Shown in pieces: positions 1 to 9,415 of a DNA stretch of 64,000 bases (its first letter is position 1; each line of letters begins with the position of its first letter). Source of the stretch: Pomphorhynchus laevis (Eukaryota > Acanthocephala > Palaeacanthocephala > Echinorhynchida > Pomphorhynchidae); the NCBI GenBank assembly GCA_012934845.2, contig WNNJ02002366.1, forward strand, positions 124,001 through 188,000. Reading direction: 5' to 3'. The position numbers and the translations under genes are program-made. Below the pieces are notes generated by a model. That model did no database searches. It had not been told where the DNA came from and saw nothing but the letters and a program-made list of their open reading frames with translations.

Positions 1-41
1 GACTTTTCTTGTCGTTCAACTTTACCTAGTAGTTCGTGGAT

Positions 42-262
42 ATTAAAAAAAATAAACCGAATATTGATTTAATAACAAATATTTTGGAATTGTAGTTTGT
101 AGTTTATTCATAATTTAAAAATTATTAAATGTATATTAATCAATCCTACACTTAATTTTGTATTTGATTTTTTGTCTGTTCAATACAGAATGATTTGTGT
201 TATAAATTTGTTGTTCATAACAATTATTAGCTGATCAAATGAGAGAGTGAACATACCTATAA
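42..262. repeat. Long direct repeat, copy 1 (possible PLE pseudo-LTR piece)
   Basis: This segment recurs at 1601-1838 in the same orientation with the same order of landmarks: an AATAAA-rich start, AACAAATATTTTGG, GTAGTTTATTCATAATTT, CAATACAGAAT and a final GATCAAA..GAGAGTGAACAT. Its right part is also found inverted at 9353-9415, next to a hammerhead-like core. No reading frame is visible. I infer a non-coding end of a Penelope-like element, because a PLE endonuclease remnant lies between the two copies, but this link is tentative. Confidence 0.55.
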
Positions 263-364
263 TTATTTTTCCTTTGAATAGTGTTTCTTTTGTCATTGTT
301 ATTGTTTTTGTGTTCTTATCTCTGTTGTTGTTATCGTTCATTTTGTTGTTCATTGAATTTCAGT

Positions 365-560
365 TTGATGTTTTGATGAAAAAAGAGGCACAATTAATCG
401 TTTTAGCTACTGCGATATGATAATCATCATATAACCAGCAATTTTTTAAAACTGTTTTATACAATGTTATCCTGATGATGCCAGTTATCTATCAAAATCC
501 TATTTCAATAAAAATGCTATTAACTCTCTTCTTTGATCATAATTGATATCATTCTTCGTA
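365..560 (+). repeat. Interspersed repeat with hammerhead-like core, degenerate copy
   Basis: Shares with 7195-7400 the sequence around CTGCGATAT, the CAGCAATTTTTTAAAACTG block, CTGATGATG (472-480) and ATGCTATTAACTCTCTTCTT. The related copy at 7285 folds into a hammerhead-like core. In this copy the left half of stem II is lost, so it is probably not catalytic. Confidence 0.5.
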
Positions 561-754
561 ATTTCTAAGAGGGGAATGTTAATTTTTTCAAAAGTTGTAG
601 TTATCTTTAATGTTAAATCAAATATTAGATTTTTCAACACCTTAAATTTAAGCAGGTAAAATATTTTTCGAATTTTTATATACACAATAATGGCCTAATT
701 CCATAAGGAATTAATTCATCAAAATAATTCATATTTTGATGAATTGATAAAAAA

Positions 755-945
755 GAGAGACATAGCTAATCGTTTGAATTTCTGCGATATGGTAATCATC
801 ATATAACTAGCAATTTTATATATATTAAACAACTAGAAATTTTTAAATATCTATAAATTTTCTATTGAAATCGATTTTTTTGTAGCTAGCTGCTACCGAA
901 GAAGCACTTACAAGCAGCGGATAGATTATTCTTAAGAAGACCTTT
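755..945 (+). repeat. Interspersed repeat, copy related to 5780-5935
   Basis: Contains CATAGCTAATCGTTTGAA, TTCTGCGATATGGTAATCAT, then TATATTAAACAACTAG and TTGTAGCTA, all in the same order as at 5780-5935. It shares its beginning with the repeats at 365 and 7195 but has a different right half, so two subtypes exist. No coding content seen. Confidence 0.5.
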
Positions 946-954
946 GTAAAGCTA

Positions 955-1180
955 ATAAAAAGGACCTTTGTCATCTTCTAGATAGAAGGTTCTGCTCCAA
1001 AATTCTCAACACTTAACACTGAATGTTCAATGGAACAACACATTTTTTCAAAGTTTCCATTACGGAGTCGAGTGTGAGGTTATCAAAAGCCGCAGACACG
1101 TCTAGAAAATACAAAAGTGCCGAGTGTGTATTCTGATCCTTTGGGCTTTTTGTAAAAGGTCCAAAGGATCTCTGACCTTT
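955..1180 (-). pseudogene. LINE family B reverse transcriptase fragment
   Basis: Hand translation of the minus strand gives an RT motif A-like stretch, FLDVSAAFDNLTLDSVMETL, where the first Asp would be catalytic. It resembles the fragment at 7740-8700 (VDLSAAFDNITL), and the flanking nucleotides (GAACAACACATTTTTTCAA, AAAGCCGCAGACA) match between the two. Only a piece of the RT palm remains and it is interrupted by stops, so this is a dead fragment of a non-LTR element distinct from family A. Confidence 0.6.
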
Positions 1181-1320
1181 TGTAGTTTATTCATAATTTA
1201 AAATTATTTACTGTTTTTAATCAATCCTACAATTACTTTTACTTTAAATAGTAGTGTTTATGTTGTTGTTTTTGTGTTTTTATCTTTGTTGTTTGTGTTG
1301 TTTATAATAGAAAAATACCA

Positions 1321-1595
1321 AAATTAAAAATATATTTAAACGCAAACCATATTACAATAAAGATGATATTGTATATCAAATACCTTGTGATGATTGTCAT
1401 TGAGTGTATATGGTTTCATCGTGACAGAGTTTATCAAAACGTATTGGTTAATATAAATATTATGTTAAAAAAGGAATCGGATTAGGGCTGTTATAGATCA
1501 TTCATTAAATAACGATCATAGAATAGGTTTAGATAGGAGTAAATTGATTTCGGATGGGAATAACGTTCGTTAATGTAAAATACAAGAGGCAGTTT
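1321..1595 (+). pseudogene. Canonical Penelope-like element, C-terminal GIY-YIG endonuclease remnant
   Basis: A plus-strand frame reads DDIVYQIPCDDCH, a stop, then VY, typical of the start of a GIY-YIG domain in Penelope-like elements. It is followed, with frameshifts, by RAVIDHSLNNDHRIGLDR and later VKYKRQFYAEK, which resemble the His/Asn stretch and closing segment of that endonuclease. The order fits the C-terminal endonuclease of canonical PLEs, unlike the Naiad-type element at 21.9 kb. Several stops make it inactive. The assignment rests on motif resemblance only. Confidence 0.5.
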
Positions 1596-1600
1596 TACGC

Positions 1601-1838
1601 AGAAAAATAATAAAAAATAAATGTTTAATAATAAATTGAATATTAATTTAATAACAAATATTTTGGAACCGTAGTTTGTAGTTTATTCATAATTTAAAAA
1701 TTATTTACTGTTTTTAATCATTCCTACTGTTAATTTTGTTTTTGAATAATTTTTTGTCTCTTCAATACAGAATAATTTGTGTTAGATATTTGTGGCTCAT
1801 AAAAATTATTAACTGATCAAAAGAGAGTGAACATATAA
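1601..1838. repeat. Long direct repeat, copy 2
   Basis: Same-orientation partner of 42-262; the two copies bracket about 1.35 kb that contains the PLE endonuclease remnant. It begins just after the remnant's stop, as expected for a 3' pseudo-LTR. Confidence 0.55.
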
Positions 1839-1958
1839 TAATAAAGATTTTCTTAAATACAAAAATCGAGGAAAAACATGCAAAAGAGAAAAACAGTCAC
1901 TAAAAAATAATAGCTAGTCAGCTAAATCGGTCATTTTCTTCCGTCTTCAACTTTCGAA

Positions 1959-4410
1959 CTACCGCCACAGATCCAGGGGGATCTGAGCCCGCCAACCGAT
2001 CCAACACGCCGCTTTCCGACTGAACCACCCGGGGTCTCTCACCCCCCGAAGAGTCCAATCGGCGCGGACTATGCTGGGTAAACGAGAGACGAGGAGCTTA
2101 AGAAACCTTAGCCTTTGCTCTGGGGGACGTCCTCTTGAGAAGAAGACTAATCCCGAGATAGCCCAAGTGCCCCAAAGGCGCACCTGGGTTTTCCCTTTCA
2201 ATGACAAATGCTGAGCCCGTTTCGGGGCCCACCTATCTTTCTTCAGGATACGTTTGAGTCTATCCAGGTCAGCTTTCGCCGACCAGTTCACCGTAACGGT
2301 GAACCCCAGGTATTTTACTCGACTTGTGAAGGTGGGAAGTGGTTCAGAGGCAAATATGGAGGATAGCGCAGAGAGTGCTAATCTCTTAAGTTTCTGCTTT
2401 GTTGCAGAGGTGCCATGAAAGACAACCGCCTGCGATTTGGCGGAGTTCAAAATAAGGTTAGATATGGGTAACTGATCTTTTAATCTTAAAAAGAAACGGC
2501 TGATGTCAGAGACTACGTCTTTACACCTGCGTCCAGTAAACAGGGCTGTGGTGTCATCAGCGTACACCACAAGACGTTGTTCGCGTTCGAATATTTTGAA
2601 TAGATTAATGGAGGCAGCAAGATATAAGATAGGAGAAAGTGGGGATCCTTGAGGTACACCCGTAATAGGGTAGAACTGACGCGCATCAGGGTCGTCCTCA
2701 TAGTAAAATCGCTTAGTGTACAGCAGGATCTCCACCCTGTTAACAATTCTCGCAGGCAACCCGAGGGACCTGAGAGAAGATATCACAAAGGGAATGGAGA
2801 TGCGGTCAAATGCAGCAGAAAAATCAAGGAAAACAGCCACAACTAGACGATGGCCATTATCCAGACAAAACTGCTCCACCTCACCAACTACTGAATGGAC
2901 CTTTGACGAACCCATGAAAACCTGGAGGGATCAAATTATGCCTACTTAAATGGTCGCGGATTTTACGCGCAAGCGCTTTTTCGTAAATCGACACGAGGGC
3001 ATTTTGAATCGAAATGGGTCGCAGATCTTTAGGGCATGAGCAGGATTTTTTCTTAGGAATAAAAACACGCTTACTAATATTGATGCCTGCTACATCAGAT
3101 GGGGAGGCTAAAAGCATTGTGACAGCCACCTCTCTTCTCTGATCAGCTGTCAAAAGCTGACAGACCCGAGAAGAAAGCGGAGCGACGGATTTGGAGGTGC
3201 CCGGGAGTGGACCCCATGAGTTAAGGATATCCGTAACAGATAGATCCCTACTCCTAAAGTTACACCAAGGCGGGATTGGTTGAGGTGATTGAGTGGCTAC
3301 ATAGTTGTGTAGGGTTAGTGACTCCTTCAAAACTTTATCAAGGCCTACATTCCCTATCCAACCCACTGCCCTATCCTTCCAGCAAACAAACTTCTCTTTC
3401 TTGAAAAACTTCCAAAAGGAAGACTGAGAAGGATTAAGACGAGCAATGCTCGTCCTATCCCTACTCAGCTGTAACCTATGTCTAGTGATCCAGTATTCAT
3501 TCAAGAGAGCCTGTCTGGCGGAAACAGAGAGATTAGGGAGGTTAAGCAGTTTCGCTAGGACCTTGAGTTTTGTCGGAGTGGGATTGTATATACGACCTTT
3601 ATAGGTGGTCGATAAAATCGCGGTAGCTTGCGAAAAGAGGTAGGTATTAAATTCGGTCAGACTCTCATTTCCTATTCTGGGAAAGAGTTGGATACCCGCT
3701 TGAAAGAAGGCCACTCTGATTGGATCAAAGTGAAACCTTCTTCGAAGCAACATATCTTCCTCAATTCTCCAACGAATTAGGTCATGAGAGGTGGACAATT
3801 GCTGGCGCGACTGCTCCGTGCAGAGGGGTTTTAATAACCACATCGAGTGAAGTAGTAAAATGTCGAGGATAGAATTTGTAGATGTGCAATGAAAGGTAGG
3901 GGAAGGTGGTTTGTGAATAAGATAACCGTTCTTAGCTCTGCGAAGTGCTGCGTTGATCCAACGACCAGTTCTGTCGTTGAAGTCTCCAAGTATCAAGTCA
4001 TTGCCGCTTTCAATGATACCATCCAGGAGGTCACGGTTCTTGTGAATCTCCCCTGGACGAATGTATATATTGGCTAGACTGAGGCGTTTACCGTTCTTAC
4101 TGAGTGAAACTACTAAACAAGACATGGCTGGACATAAATAGTTTAATAGGAGGGAGGATCTTAATGAGCACTTAACTAAGGTCAAGAGTCCTTGAGAAGA
4201 AGATGAGTGAGGTGGGGTTATGTATGGAGTATAGTGGGAACAAATTTGCTTTGGGATAAATCGAGTAATGTTATGGGGGAGACGGATAGACCGCGTCTCC
4301 TGAAGGACTATAACATCTGCATCTCTACCAGATAAGAGTCTAAGGGCAGAAGCACCTTCCGAATTCCACTGAAGGATATTCAGTGAAAAAGGCTCACGAG
4401 TACTCTGCAT
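1959..4410 (-). pseudogene. Family A ORF2: endonuclease plus reverse transcriptase, one frameshift
   Basis: The first part (4410 to 2881) encodes an AP-type endonuclease, with ILQWNSEG (Asn), VIVLQETRS (Glu), LILGDFNDRTGRW (Asp) and STSHDLIRW (terminal His), and then the RT fingers. The frame breaks near 2900, after FHGFVKG. The second part (2915 to 1959) continues with FLDFSAAFDRI (motif A), GVPQGSPLSPILY (motif B) and VVYADDTTALF (YADD catalytic pair). It ends in a Trp-rich tail. No RNase H domain is visible, unlike the I element itself. The role would be target-primed reverse transcription; with the frameshift it is probably dead. Confidence 0.85.
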
Positions 4411-4419
4411 TGTGTTGAA

Positions 4420-5656
4420 TTAGCTGGGTGGGATTACCTCATCCCTAGACAGAGCTAGGGGCGGAATGGTTGACCTTACTCCGCTAACTCCGTCCAGGGT
4501 GGGCACTTGCCCACGGGCAATATCTTCATTTCCCGTGGTAGAGGCTTTCCTTGACTTGTCCTTGAGTAGTCTGCCTACCTTCAATGGAGGCACGGTGTGG
4601 GCCGAAGCCCCTCGTTTCTTTGACTCTGGAATAGTTGCTGGAGATATCATTGGAGAGAAATATAGCAGTGCGAACTGACTGTTGATTAGTTGCTGCATTT
4701 GTCTTAAGATAGCTTGCTTTTGAGCATCGAAAAGACGTATGATGTCCGTGTCAGTCATCCTACCGCTAGTTTCAGCATAGCTAGCAGGAGTTTTAACTGT
4801 TCGTGAAGAACCGAATTTGAGACGATAGACCTTAAAAGCCTAACATCTCCTGGACCAGGATGGGTGGACCAGAGCAGTTAACACATCGCGGGGTGGATGA
4901 ACATTGTTTCCCGATGTCGATACATTCTTTAGAGGATTAGTAGCCACAGATCTTCTCTGACTTACATATTGAGGCCCGGTGCCCACATCCATGACAAAGA
5001 TTGCAGTGGGGGAAGGTCATATCATCATTTTCAAGAATAATGAACTTTAAATTAAAACCCAGAAACGGGTTGCAGGACGTTTTGGTTAACGTCTCGGCAA
5101 TGTCGGTGGGAGCCGAGACAAAACCTATTGGAATAGGTAGTCCATTCTTTCCTTTAATGGGACGAAAATTAGAGACTTTAAAAAGTACTTGAAGGTCATC
5201 AATGTCTTTTTGGTCCAAGTGAGGAGGAAGATTTATTATTTTCAAGGAAGCCATGATAGGCTTTGAAATCAGGCTACCAAACTTCGAAAGATTGTTATTA
5301 AAAAATTCTTTATAGGCATTAGCCAAATCAGAGGTGGTAAAATAAATTTTAACCTCGGTCTCGTAGTACCTTACCGTGTTGAATAATATTCTATTTTTAT
5401 ACTGTTCTGCGAAGCTTCGCAGGAAAATGTTGTACAAATTATGTCTTCCAACAGGCTCGGCCAATTTAATAATTATTAGATTTCTAAGCTTGGGTATGGG
5501 GGGAAGAACCCCATTACCCTCGTGATCATGAGACAACAAATCTCTTACCTTGGGTGTTGTTACAGTCAAAATTCCATTGGAAATACCTGGATTCTGTTCC
5601 ATATTTGCTAGAATTTGAAATTTGTTTGAAACACCGATACTCACTTTTTCGTACAT
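4420..5656 (-). pseudogene. Family A ORF1 (gag-like nucleic-acid-binding protein), broken
   Basis: Reading leftwards from 5656, ORF1 starts near a conserved NMEQNPGISN, which gives the likely start codon by comparison with NMERNSGISN in the 52-kb copy. A 239-codon open part ends in a first zinc knuckle (CNLCHGCGHRASIC). The second and third knuckles are lost to frameshifts around 4800-4937. A 112-codon piece (4758-4420) matches the C-terminal tail beginning MSDTDI in the intact family. The protein would coat element RNA. It is interrupted at least twice. Confidence 0.75.
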
Positions 5657-5779
5657 CGTATGTGATAACTTTCTGCTAGTATGTGAACATATGTTGTCAT
5701 TGTTTTTATGTTTTTATCTATGTTGTTTCTGTTCATTTTGTTGTTAATTGTGAATTATAGTTTGATGATTTGATAAAAA

Positions 5780-5935
5780 AAGTGGCATAGCTAATCGTTT
5801 GAACTTCTGCGATATGGTAATCATCATATAACTAGCATTTTTATATATATTAAACAACTAGCATTTTTAAATAACCAGAAATTTTCTATTAAAATCGAAT
5901 TTTCTGTAGCTAACGGCTATAATGTAACTACAATG
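5780..5935 (+). repeat. Interspersed repeat, copy related to 755-945
   Basis: Near-identical to 755-945 over TTCTGCGATATGGTAATCAT, the TATATATTAAACAACTAG block and the closing TGTAGCTAA. It lies just upstream of the 5' end of the family A copy. Non-coding. Confidence 0.5.
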
Positions 5936-5939
5936 TTTT

Positions 5940-6520
5940 AAAACTGTTTAATGTAATTTTATTATGGTGGGAGCAGTTTGCTATAAAACATTATGATTTA
6001 ATTCGAAAAATTAATAAAAGTGCTGTTTAACAACCAATCAAAATCACATTTATTAATTAAAGTTAAAACTCTAATCATTTTTTAATAAGTAAAACTATTT
6101 TTTACATTATATTTTTTAAAATAATAATTTTATTTAAAAGAAGTACATAGTACAAGTAGTAGATAGATTCCCTCAAATTGTCCCACAGATTGTACATAAA
6201 TATTATAATATCATAATATTTATAATATTATAAAAATATTATACAATATATTAATATTTTATTATTTTATAATATTTTTAAATATAATATAATGAAAATA
6301 TTACATTATCATATATCTTTTTATCATCAATATTAGATTTATTAAAAAGGATGATATCAGCTAGCTGAGTCTATTTTATATTATTTATAAATTAAAATTT
6401 ATAAATTTATCTTATACTTTATATAAAGTATAAAGTATAAATAAATATAAAGATAAATAATAAATAATGATATAAGATTTTAAACAATTTATATTTATAT
6501 CAAGCTAAAATTGAAAATTG
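5940..6520. other. AT-rich spacer
   Basis: Very AT-rich, with strings such as ATAATATTATAAAAATATTA and palindromic ATAAAGTATAAAGTATAAAT. I see no gene or recognisable element. Confidence 0.5.
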
Positions 6521-6524
6521 ACAT

Positions 6525-6615
6525 TTAAAATAAAAGTCAATTTTTATGAATTGACTAATAAATAACATACGACGTATAGGAATAAGGATTGGAAGTCACC
6601 AGGAAGAATTGGTGG
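6525..6615 (-). mobile_element. Naiad-type PLE 3'-tail fragment
   Basis: The minus strand matches the last part of the Naiad copy at 24540-24605: GAATTGACTAATAAATAAC, then GTATAGGAATAAGGATT and a diverged GTCACCAGGAAGAA. Only the tail outside the coding region is present, as expected for short 5'-truncated insertions. Confidence 0.6.
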
Positions 6616-7064
6616 CCTCTAATCCTTATTATAGTTGCTATAATTACTATAATAATGACTTAATTCCATTTCAATAATTTTACAAAATGCTTATATTTTG
6701 ATATATTTAAATTAAATTATAAAATTGTCGAATATAAAAATATCAAAAATGCAAATGACAAGAATAGCGATAACTTTATAAGCGTTTTCATTTTATAGAT
6801 AACATCTTGCATTTTTATAAATAACGAAAAACAGTATAATTATGTTATTATAAATAATATATATTATAATTATGTCATTATAAATAATATATAATGCCAA
6901 AAAATCTAACAAAGTAACATAAAAAAGCTAACAAAGTAACATAATAATGTATTTTTTATTAAATAGATGTTCAAACAATTATTTAATATACCTATTTTAT
7001 ATTATATAATGATTAAAAATAATGATAAAAATTAATAATTTTAAAATTTATAAATTGAAATTTA
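6616..7064. other. AT-rich spacer
   Basis: Two imperfect copies of a TAATTATGTTATTATAAATA-like block near 6836-6895 and homopolymeric AT tracts. No coding signal. Confidence 0.4.
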
Positions 7065-7145
7065 AAATAAAAATCAATTTTTATGAATTGACTAATAAAT
7101 AACATACGATGTATAAGAATAAGAATTAGAGGTCATCATTAGAGA
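7065..7145 (-). mobile_element. Naiad-type PLE 3'-tail fragment
   Basis: The minus-strand tail is again recognisable: GAATTGACTAATAAATAAC and AAGAATAAGAATTAGAGGTC, nearly identical to the reverse complement of 24552-24600. Truncated before the structured segment. Confidence 0.65.
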
Positions 7146-7194
7146 TCATGCAAAAAAAAACATTTTTGGAATCTACTTTCACTACTTTTTCAAA

Positions 7195-7400
7195 AAATAG
7201 ACACAACTGATCGTTTGAACTTCTGCGATATTGTAATCGTCATTTAAACAGCAATTTGTTAAAACTGTTTTATATAATTTTATCCTCATGATGATAGCAG
7301 TTAACTATCGAAAATTTGATTTCAATTAAAATGCTATTAACTCTCTTCTTTGATAAGTTAATAATTTTTATGAGTGAACAACAAATTTATAGAATTTTCT
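7195..7400 (+). repeat. Interspersed repeat with hammerhead-like core
   Basis: Best-preserved copy of the repeat also seen at 365 and 9270. At 7285-7314 it reads CTCATGA, T, GATAG, a 7-base loop, CTATC, GAAA: a perfect 5-bp stem II between near-consensus hammerhead core strands (consensus CUGANGA and GAAA). ATGCTATTAACTCTCTTC and an AACAACAAATTTATA block follow. Hammerhead motifs are known in Penelope-like elements, so I infer a PLE terminal repeat. The core has a G-to-C change (CTCATGA), so activity is doubtful. Confidence 0.5.
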
Positions 7401-7739
7401 TTGTTTTGTTTTTGATGTGCAGTACTAATATACTGGCATTTTCCTTTGTGATGATATTTTTGTTACATTTTAAATTTGTTTTCTCTGATTGAATAAATTT
7501 ATAAGATATGGTTAACATTTGTTTCTCAGATAAAACAACTTAAAATTCTTTATTGTAAGACTGTATACCAACCTTGGTCGGTCACTATTATATGCGTAGC
7601 TATTGCCACTAGTGTTCCTATCCAAGAGGTCATCGAAGACACCTTGTTGTAATCATATCCAAGATTGGCGACTCTTGAGGACGATTTTGCAAAGATTATA
7701 AAAAGGACCTTTGTCGTCTTCTAGATATAAGCTTCTGCT

Positions 7740-8700
7740 ACAAAATAATTGAAGAGCACCAAATAATTTTACCAACATCTAATGGTCTCGCTCGCCAGAA
7801 CAACTTTATTCCTTTTTTAATTTTTAGCATGTTGAATTGTCCGATTTCAAGTGCAGCCTATATCATATTAAATAATTTAGTATAGCGTCCTGGTTTGCGA
7901 AATATGTTGTAAATGAAATTGTTTTTCGTTGGGTTTAACGACAAATCCAACTTAGACAGACCTCTAGCAATTCCATTCACCACATATTTAACTTTGTTTT
8001 CGAATATATTACCAGACAATGAGTTGATTTTAAACACCAGTGATATTTCATCGAAGTAGATAATGCCACTAGTGTACCTATCCAAAAGTCCATTCAGGAC
8101 GCCCCTTGTCCTAATAATGTACAATATTGGCGACAAAGGGGCCCTTGAGGAAGACCCTTGGATAGCTTATGAAAAGGATACTTGTCGTCTTCTAGATATA
8201 AGCTTCTGCTCTCAATAATTCCCCACATTGGACCAGAATCTTCAGTAGAACAACACATTTTTTCAACGCTTCCATTACTGAGTGTGATGTTATCAAAAGC
8301 CGCAGACAAGTCCACATAATACCGAAGTGCCGGGCGTGTATTATTGGTGAGAAAATCAGGAAAGGCCTTGACTGCTTTTACAGTTCCCCACCACTACGAA
8401 AACCGCGAATGTGGTCATCCAATAAATCTCGAGATTCGTAGTCGCGAGCCAGGTATATTGCCAGTGCTTTATAATAGGACATCACCATATTATTGGATAT
8501 AGTGATTGGTCTCGTGTCCTTAGCCGTTGATACCCATTGACCCGTTGAAATAAATATAATCTTCCAGAGTGCAATATCTGGCCAGGCTGCTGGCGGTGAA
8601 GCTAGCAGTTTAACGGCGATTTGCCCTCGGAGTTCCTTGTCGATTCACTTGATATCAACCGGGCACGCCGAGATGTCATTCGATGACGTCTTGGGAGTGA
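7740..8700 (-). pseudogene. LINE family B reverse transcriptase, partial and broken
   Basis: Minus-strand frames give YVDLSAAFDNITL (motif A), SLYLEDDKYPFHKLSKGLPQ with MSPILYIIRTR (motif B region), and a downstream segment with ISLVFKINSLSG and LDLSLNPTKNNFI resembling RT thumb sequence. The YADD box is not intact. Upstream (8340-8700) lie further diverged RT finger sequences. The element belongs to the same broad group as family A but is clearly a different family. The 955-1180 fragment is a relative. Confidence 0.65.
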
Positions 8701-9269
8701 ATATTTATTTTTTTATTTCTTTGATTACAATTCTAAAACCTTTGAAGCTCTCCACTTGGAAGCTGCTGCTCTCCGTGATCAAAAGGTGATCTTCCTAATG
8801 TTTGACCACCATTCTTTTGAGAAAATCTTGTAGGACAGAAACTTTCTTGAATCGGCCTTCAATGACTCTTCATCAATTTGATCTTAGATTCGGCACATGA
8901 GAAACTTCCTTTAAGAGGACGGATTACGATGAGTTTCTAATCCCCAGATTAGTTTTTTCATTTGCAAGTCCTTAGGATTTTATTTTAGCAATGGCGGTCG
9001 TTTTGTCAGCAAGTGTTTATTTGCTGAGTTAAATAATTTAATATTAAAATTGTATAAAAATTTTTATTTCTAAAAAACAATTGATTTTCTAAAATTTGAT
9101 CAAAAATAATTGAAATTATTCATTTTAACATTTACACTCAATTGATTAAATGTTTTATATACTCACACACTATCTCACATTCATTATACAATTTTAAATG
9201 TCATTGATATTATTATAAACTGATCCAAGGAGAAAGTGAATAAACTGATATAACCAGGATAAAATTATA
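8701..9269. other. Spacer, no gene seen
   Basis: Moderate complexity to about 9000, possibly further family B sequence too diverged to read, then AT-rich sequence. No frame or repeat recognised. Confidence 0.35.
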
Positions 9270-9415
9270 TAAATATAATTTTTTACTGATTATGATAACG
9301 GTTAACTATCGAAAATTCGATTTCAATTAAAATTCAATTTACTCTCTTCTTTGATAAGTTAAGTGAACAACAAATTTATAGCAAAAGCCATTCTGTATTG
9401 AACAGTCACGTCAAA
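9270..9415 (+). repeat. Interspersed repeat with hammerhead-like core
   Basis: At 9286-9314 it reads CTGATTA, T, GATAA, loop, TATC, GAAA, a variant of the 7285 motif. It is followed by TTCGATTTCAATTAAAATTC, CTCTCTTCTTTGATAAGTTA, AACAACAAATTTATAGC and ATTCTGTATTGAACAG. The last blocks are the inverse complement of parts of 42-262, so both belong to one repeat family. Confidence 0.5.

Larger units (their letters stand above)
1905..5700 (-). mobile_element. LINE family A (I/Jockey group), long minus-strand copy
   Basis: The minus strand carries, in order, ORF1 (5656 to about 4420) and ORF2 (4410 to about 1959), then a short 3' UTR. The layout, start and stop regions match the plus-strand copy at 52.3-56.2 kb throughout. 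Both ORFs are frameshifted, so this copy cannot make full proteins. The 3' UTR here (around 1905-1960) differs from that of the 52-kb copy, suggesting a subfamily. Repeats of the 755/5780 type flank the 5' end. Confidence 0.85.

Noticed and set aside
2649-2949. Plus-strand ORFs opposite the family A ORF2
   Set aside because: Antisense shadows of the RT coding sequence with no independent features.
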